DNA of 64,000 nucleotides, from the NCBI GenBank assembly GCA_007844125.1, contig CM017558.1:23221415-23285414 (forward strand). The letters are read 5' to 3'. Source of the stretch: Sinonovacula constricta. Taxonomy: Eukaryota > Mollusca > Bivalvia > Cardiida > Solecurtidae. Below are positions 57,275-64,000 of the stretch, in pieces (position 1 is the first letter of the stretch; each line of letters starts with the position of its first letter). Under the pieces are notes generated by a model. The model did no database searches. It was not told where the DNA came from and was given only the letters and a program-made list of their open reading frames with translations. A program made the position numbers and the translations under genes.

Positions 57275-58535
57275 GTTTTATAATTTGTTTTATAATATCT
57301 TTTGGATAAGCCTATTAAAGGCCATACCTCGGTTTCAGTCTGAACGACTTCGCTTTTTTCTATTCTTACCCATTATTAATCTACTCTTATCATTTACTAA
57401 AATGAATAGAGCGGGCAGATTATAGACCGGGGCGTGCCCGGCGAAGGCCCTCCCAAAATATTCCGGACTTTATATATTATGTTTACATTCAGCAGAATAA
57501 AGAAAAAGTAAAATAGTATCACGTTTGATCCAGAACGCATTTTCGGCATTTTAAATATCGACAGCATAAATAGCAACGAAAGAAAATCCTTGATCCTACA
57601 TCGACCCTATATTATATATATGTTTTACTACTTTCGTAACAACCCATCCGGCAATCTTCCGGTTGTCAAAAGGCAGTTTATAACCTTCGTGGCTTCATTT
57701 GTAACAGAATAATAGAAAGCATGACACCAATGAACTGACATGCAGTTCGTTTTCGACAATGGCATCGTCAAACCTTAGAAACTTTGCGGTCTTATATTAA
57801 ACAAATACACAAAATCACTGAAATTGTGAACTTACGTAGGTTCTTTGGCCAGTGTGTACTCATTTAAGGAAACGCGCGAATATGCGTGAATGTAAGTTTC
57901 ATTTTGCCAAACTGCTATGCTTGAACCTTATAAATATAAATTCGGGAGGGAGCGGGGTGGGGGGGGGGGGGGGGTTGTTCTAAGTTAAGTCATAAAATGA
58001 TCGTAACTAATCCTACCATTTCGACCTAACGGCATATTCAACTCAGATTTTGTTCAATTATAAAACTTTAATAGGCTTGATGAGGACATATGTGTTCAGA
58101 AGTACAGAAATCCAGCTTTTCAATTATTTTAATTAATTTGTCTTTTGTCGGAGAGGGTTAATCGAGCACGATTTTATTGACGGACTGTCGCTACACCACG
58201 CCCTATATCCCGACCGTTCAATAGCGCCAATTTTATCATTTCAATCCACACATCTGCACCATCAGATTCTAATTTACGCGGATTAACGATAACATAGCAG
58301 GCCCACAATTAAGTTCTGTGTTATATTTATTGCCCCAAACTACTCACTTTAAATTAACACAGCGTGAGATGAATTATGTTGACCATTGACAGGTAAATGA
58401 TTCTCAAGCCATTAGTCGCATACGGACAAAAACGCTATATTAGAACTGGGCTTTCACTTCAACGGTGTTCGCGTTTTAAATAACTGTATGCGTTTACCTA
58501 AGAAACCTCTAGTTCATACCACTTTTAGTTGCCAT
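57275..58535. other. No gene; poly-G run at 57955-57975
   Basis: GGGCGTGCCCGGCGAAGGCC at 57430 is a small GC patch without an exon. A run of about 18 G lies at 57957-57974. Confidence 0.45.
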
Positions 58536-58536
58536 A

Positions 58537-58558
58537 TATCATCATCATTATCATCATC

Positions 58559-58608
<50 letters not shown>

Positions 58609-58610
58609 TA
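58537..58610. repeat. (CAT)n/(ATC)n microsatellite
   Basis: About 24 ATC units with few interruptions. The poly-Met minus frame is an artefact. Confidence 0.93.
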
Positions 58611-58614
58611 AATG

Positions 58615-60260
58615 ACACGATTGACAAAAAAACGAAGAGAATACATGAACAGTAACTAAGCCAGGCTCTGTGATATCCATATTCATGGCATTCAACAACT
58701 TCGATTTGTAGGGTGTGTTGTTATGTTGATATTGTTTTTTCATATTGTTAGAGTGGGAAGTTTCCTGGTCATAAATTATATCCTCTTGCGACAGTAGCAA
58801 ACTCGTTGCGTATATATGTATGATAATAATTATATAAAGTTATAATTAATTATCCTCCTTTAACTGGTGATATTCATGAAAATTATTGAAGTTTGGAAAC
58901 TCAAGTGATTCTTCATAGTGTGCTAATTTGCCGTAGAATATCCTATAGATTCATATTCTATTCTACTTTCTGTTTGACCATCGTCTTTACTATGGTAAAA
59001 TGGCGTGTTATCGTCTAGTTTTAGAGGAGTTTTGCTTGTTATACTACCAGGAACTGGAAAAAATATAAAAAACAAATACCCTTTATGCAGCATAAGCACG
59101 TAGAGTCAACGCCTACATGACAAAATAATCTTTAAACAAATCTTTTGGGGCGGATTTTCGGCTTCATATTCACATCAAACGGTATGATATTTTCTAACTA
59201 AGTTACGTAATAGCACAGCAAGTGGTAGATCTAGTAACAGTGCGTAGTTCGCTAACATTGATAACATACACTTGCTTGGTCCTGTACGGGCGACTTCAGA
59301 TTGTTTGAACATGTGGTCACAAATATTGATTAAGTGTTAATGACACTCAAGCAGGCAGTTAAGATGGCTCAAGTAGTTAGTAGGATCTTGACGGCAACAG
59401 GTTGCCATCTCTCGTACCGCGGGCATCCAGACTGTGCCCCGTGGCTTCCAGGTATGGCAAACATTGGCCCAGATCTGGCCGGCTTTCCGTGATCCTAACC
59501 CTTAACATGCTTTATATAATAATTACACATCTTTATTTTTAGAATTTTGCCAACAATTTCAACCAATGAAAACACGAAGTATTGAAATTGACTTACTTCA
59601 AATAAAGTAAATCCCGATCCGACAGCTCCTCGCGGAAGCTGACTGATCTGGATCTATATTAATTTCCCAACCTTGACCAAGTCGTGCTTAGCAGGCTAAG
59701 AGCTAAGTTAACAATCCTTGAATATTGCTTAGTTACATGTACTTGTCTAAAGGTTGGTGTAGTACTTGGGCTCTTTCAAGACTTGTATTCCGATACACAT
59801 TCGAAAAGGCCAAATATTTAATCGAAAGTAGGCAATCATGTTTTCAAAGCATACAGAACTTTCTAGTGTACATAGACATTTCTCAAACTTAAAATTCCCA
59901 TATTAAGTTGGTTAATTGGTGCCATAGTGCTGTGATTTTAAGTCTAAAGTAAATAAAAATCGCACTTTTAAATACGATTTCTGTCTTGTATTGGGAACAG
60001 GTTATGGGTTATACTGGCAATCGGACCTTGTCATTTAGCACAAGATTTGCTAACTTACTACACTTGTCGACAGTGTCAATATTTATATCCCTGTAAGCAT
60101 AACTTCCGTTTGATGTAATGTTGTGAACGTACTTAAACACCAATATATAATAAATTAAGAGTACCATCTAATAATGCAAAAAATTCACTACAGCAGTGTT
60201 GATCACGCGTTCTTCATATAAAAAGTATGACTTTCAACAAAGCACTGTAGCTGAAACCCT
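58615..60260. other. No gene supported; GC-richer patch at 59395-59500
   Basis: 59395-59500 (CTCGTACCGCGGGCATCC, CCCCGTGGCTTCCAGGTATG) is richer in GC than its surroundings. No splice pair or repeat match was found. Confidence 0.4.
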
Positions 60261-60264
60261 GACA

Positions 60265-60510
60265 GGGATCATACATTTTTAAACCTATTTTGATGTAGTC
60301 GATTGGGAGACAAGTTTTTTCAACTTATTTAATACACCTCGACTGCCGCTTCTTAGGTAGAACCAGTACTCAGGTACTAAGAACGTGAAGCACCGTGTGG
60401 TGAGTAGTCCTGCTCAAGGACTAACGTCACGTGGTTGGAATTGGGGTTCATAACGAGACCCTGCGATCAGGAGTCAACTGCATTGACTACAAAACCACGG
60501 ACTGTTCAGT
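60265..60510 (-). mobile_element. tRNA-derived SINE (family B), second copy
   Basis: The minus strand carries GTTAGTCCTTGAGCAGGACT, TACTGGTTCTACCTAAGAAG, GGCAGTCGAGGTG, GTTGAAAAAACTTGTC and CAATCGACTAC, matching 42060-42225. The head before it (TTTTGTAGTCAATGCAG ... GGGTCTCGTTATGAACCCC) is more decayed. Confidence 0.7.
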
Positions 60511-60514
60511 TACC

Positions 60515-61495
60515 TATAATGCATTGCAAAAGGTTTCCATTACAACTCATACTTGTCAAGTTTGTTTAAAGGATAGCCTGTGTATTTCTACAGCTTCTGA
60601 AACAGGTGATGCTTATTCTCACACATCTGTCTCGTCGAAAATGGCTTCACTCATATTACGTTCACACTGAAACTATACAAGTATGATCTATACCGTCCCA
60701 TGAATGATTCGAACTTACGGACCTGCCTTCATATTGAAGTAATCATAAACGTCGTCTTCTGTGACATCCTTGTAGGTGTTTGCCAGAGTTGAAAGATCTC
60801 AATTTACAAATGTTGACCGCCTTTTTATTATTTACGCATCAGCCGACCGGTGAGTCAGGTGAATAGGAATCACAATATCTGTTCACAAAGGACCGCGAAC
60901 TGCGTACCACGATCAGTTTGTTTTATTAACAGAGAGTTATGGCTCATCTACCCTGTCCGAAACTTATGTACACTTTACGATCGGTTCAAGGACCAATATC
61001 ACCTTTCTCGCATATACTTATGAACGTCCATATAAGTTGTTTACGACCAGATGCTAATGTTGACTTTTTGTAAATAACTTAACCTTTGTTGACCTATAGA
61101 CGCTTAATACGTATTATATTTTACCCCGCACCGTGGTTCTGGATCCGCCCTTGATTCCATAGCATGGTTTACGGGAACAAACATTGGTTAGTGTGTTCGT
61201 TTTCCTCATGTGAAAGATGATAAGGCGTGGTGCTGATGTTTTCTAAAATGTTCAACAAACTAAATCGGTCGCTTAAGCAAATTTTCTCACTCTTCGAGCA
61301 GACATTGGCCCCTTGGCTGCAGTAATGTTCAGTCCACCAATGTTTTTCTTTGTCTTGTTAGTCGAGGCAAGTTATGAAAGCTTTATTGAACACAGTTTAC
61401 ATATGCAAAATATGAGTATACAAAGAATATATTTGGGATTAATACAACCATGTGGCATGGGACGTTAAATGTTGTGACACTATTAATAAAGTTTT
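60515..61495. other. No gene supported
   Basis: A GACCG|GTGAGT donor-like site at 60848 has no supported exon before it. Confidence 0.4.
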
Positions 61496-61501
61496 TTGTT
61501 A

Positions 61502-61519
61502 ATGATGATGATGATGATG

Positions 61520-61580
<61 letters not shown>

Positions 61581-61600
61581 TGATGATGATGATGATGATA
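61502..61600. repeat. (GAT)n(AAT)n(GAT)n microsatellite
   Basis: Short GAT block, about 19 AAT units, then GAT again and ACA. Poly-Asn/Ile/Leu frames are artefacts. Confidence 0.93.
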
Positions 61601-61894
61601 ACAACAACAACGTCCAACGTTATCGGGCAAACAATAAAATTAATCGAGATTACTTTTAAGAAATCAAACAGTTCTGCTTAGAAAAGTTATACGGTTGTAA
61701 AAAAGGTGGTACAGTTGTGACTTCCCATAATACTTTAAAAAGACAAGAATTTCAGATCATATGATAAGAGGTAGTACATATATCCTTGTTTCTGGACGCT
61801 ATTACGGTCGATACAGTAAAAATGACAGGTAAGACTGAAATGTGTTGAAATCTAATGGAGCTTCTGGTTAATAAATCGATACATTCGCATGTGA

Positions 61895-62060
61895 AGTTTT
61901 TTCCAGCTGACATGCAGTGCGCCAGTGGTTCTGCTCAGGCATTGGTCTGGAGTCTTTCTCCACTAAAATACCTGGCCGTCGCTATACTAACCACAATAAA
62001 TCACTGTGATGCATTTCAAAAATTGGAAACTGGGGTTTCCTTCACCAATCAATAGCTGAA
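61895..62060 (+). mobile_element. SINE-like repeat family C, diverged copy
   Basis: TTCCAGCTGACATGCAG, GGTTCTGCTCAGGCATTGG, GGAGTCTTTCTCCACTAAAA and CTGGCCGTCGCTATACTAAC align in order with 50710-50800. The head is missing. Confidence 0.65.
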
Positions 62061-62403
62061 CGTCGCCAAAATGACAGTCATTGTTTTAATGCAATGTAAA
62101 ATAGCAACATCGAAACATCATACATAGATTATAAACCTAAGGATAGCTCTGAGTATCTTTCGGATATGTTTTAAATATAGGCATAAAAGAATTAGATACA
62201 CTAGTATTCTGCATTGACAGCTATATCTGACAGTGAATATATGTACTACATAATAGATATCTACATAAATAAAAATGCTTTAGGTCCCCTCGCTAGAAAA
62301 GATTTACCATTCATAGACATTTTCTTTGTTTAGACTGTAGTATATTATTTTATTATATACACTATAACCATTAATGTTTGAAGTTTTGATAAAGCAAAAT
62401 TAT

Positions 62404-62460
62404 TCTGCTTTTTGTTGTTGTTGTTGTTGTTTTTTGTTTGTTTTTTTTTTGTTTTTTGGT
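62404..62460. repeat. (TTG)n/poly-T simple repeat
   Basis: Low-complexity run of TTG and T. Confidence 0.85.
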
Positions 62461-62461
62461 T

Positions 62462-62580
62462 CACGTGACATGTTAATTATCTATATGTATACATGTTGTA
62501 AAGATGATGTACACTATTATATGTATAAATTTTAAATAAAATTTCCATTCTGTTCTGTTCTGTTCTGTAATGTATTCTGT
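62462..62580 (+). mobile_element. 3' end of a retroelement with (TTCTG)n tail
   Basis: ACATGTTGTAAAGATGATGT, ATGTATAAATTTTAAATAAA, then ATTTCCATTCTGTTCTGTTC and two more pentamers. The same AATAAAATTT plus TTCTG tail occurs inverted at 52618-52665. Only the tail region is visible; no reverse transcriptase frame. Confidence 0.5.
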
Positions 62581-62584
62581 AATT

Positions 62585-64000
62585 TACATGTTGTCACGCC
62601 TGTGCCCATCTATAATCTACACATATGTGTACAGCTGATAGACAACGTCGACTGACTGTTTTTCTTCTAATAATTTTCTTTCATACTTGTTTCTTTTATT
62701 TCCATTATTCGTATTCGATCAAAGACAATTCGTAATATGAAAAACTAATCGTCTCAATTTATTATATTAAAGATCCATTCTTCAGAAGACACTGTCAAAC
62801 AAACAGTTCTATGCTAGTTCTTGCAAGTAGTTTCTAATATATTCAATTAACTTCAAAGAGACCCAACTGTGTTTGAGGTTAATTCACTGAGTTGCTGTGG
62901 GGGTCGAACAATCTTATACAAAGAATTTAATTTTTCATCCACGCTATTTAAACGATTTCCTTGACAAAAGTCTGACTTGTGCTACTCGCCTAACGGAAAT
63001 GGAATAATAACCCGTGTAAACAACTAGTTGAGGTCTCGGATTTGAATACTTCACGGTACTTCTGCAATTTTTGGTACGTTTCAGTTTATGACAATATTTA
63101 CCTTCTGCATTGTATATCACAAAAGATTAAATCAAAATCTAGGTAACATAGGAGGATATATTGACACGACCAAGAAGTGAATCAAATCCGTTTCATGTCG
63201 CCATGTGGGCATTTATTTCGCTCCCGTGGATGGTTACAGCGAGGTTAATTTACTGTGTTCCTGTCAGGTCTCTCAGGGTAGGTTGAAGATAAGCTCAGCA
63301 GAAACTGGACTAATAACTTATTACCAGGACTACTTTCAATTAGGATACTCTGATAAATTGCGCTAGATTCAATTATCTAAACAACATAGTGACAGACAAA
63401 AAAAAAAGAATTGTTAATTGGTAAAATTAAGGAGTGTCAACAGTGTGTAAAGATCTTGTGTGAAACTGCGGATATTTTTCTTGTGCTTGAAAAAACAAAA
63501 CAAACAAAAAACTGTTTGACTTTAATAAATGTTGCATGTTTCGGTGTTAATTAAAGGAATAATTAGTTTGCAAAAATCACGGACAATATTATGTGTTTTT
63601 TAGTATATAATGTTTATTGATAGAAATATTATTGCCTTTATCTGTGATTGCCGCGGAATGTTGACAATGTTTGAACTACTTATATCTCCAGGGATATATC
63701 TGATAAAACCATGAAAGCAGTGCAATATAATCACTTGACATTTAAATCGGGAATATGACAATACCGACCTGCAAAACCCCTTAATGATAGCTGGATATAC
63801 GCGACATAAACGTTACTGTATTGGATTAATACGTGCATGATATTGAGCAACTATTTACACCTTTATGTAACGTTTTATTTGCCGAAAGCGAGGAAGCATT
63901 AATACCATCGAACATATAAGTAACATATTAAAATCTAATGGTTTGCAATCTCATGTCTTTCCATAACATGGCTGACAACGTTGATAATCTTTCTAAACGT
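62585..64000. other. AT-rich sequence to the window end, nothing recognised
   Basis: No supported gene, RNA or repeat copy. Confidence 0.5.

Noticed and set aside
61816..61832. Start codon directly before a CAG|GTAAGA donor (AAAATGACAGGTAAG)
   Set aside because: It would give a two-codon first exon with no promoter or acceptor evidence; chance is likelier.

Overview
This window reads as nuclear DNA of an invertebrate animal, most likely a mollusc and plausibly a bivalve. It is AT-rich (I estimate about two thirds A+T) and nearly all of it is non-coding. It carries tRNA-derived SINEs (one with a core resembling the V-type SINE core reported from molluscs), long GAT/GCT/AAT/CA microsatellites, cut-and-paste transposon remnants, and GT..AG splice signals. 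I see no complete gene with a recognisable product, no rRNA, no free-standing tRNA gene, no operon and no CRISPR array.

Layout. 1-16 kb is mostly unique AT-rich sequence with scattered repeats: one SINE with a clean 11-bp target duplication, fragments of two other SINE families, and an unrecognised reading frame at 9.34-9.82 kb on the minus strand. 16-39.6 kb is dominated by one ancestral segment present three times (about 17.0-22.2, 26.0-31.7 and 32.05-39.6 kb). Copies 2 and 3 are roughly 95% identical in places, while copy 1 is much more diverged. Each copy was later hit by different mobile elements, so the sister copies act as empty sites: a SINE with a 10-bp duplication, a pogo/Tigger-like element flanked by TA, a TIR element flanked by a 5-bp repeat, and a hAT fragment carrying a BED zinc finger nested inside an older repeat. 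Between copies 1 and 2 lies a possible two-exon gene for a 32-residue, cysteine-containing peptide (22810-24947).

39.6-46.5 kb holds a T-rich stretch, a 23-bp tandem repeat, a V-core-like SINE, a TIR element with a 9-bp duplication, and a possible minus-strand first coding exon ending at a perfect splice donor (45160-45211). 46.6-46.86 kb is the one GC/CpG-rich patch and looks like a plus-strand first exon; two possible downstream exons (48080-48134 and 48518-48534) keep its frame. 51.28-51.39 kb looks like a promoter (CACGTG palindrome, ETS site, TATA box). The rest to 64 kb is repeats, microsatellites and featureless AT-rich DNA.

The commonest repeat is a mosaic family whose core contains a short CpG-rich hairpin (CAGTCGG...CCGACTG). 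It occurs in at least ten places joined to at least three kinds of flank. I did not find a convincing new multi-gene system. The best leads are the three-copy segment with its dated insertions, the mosaic hairpin-core family, and the three gene-start candidates. All gene models are inferences from splice signals and reading frames alone.
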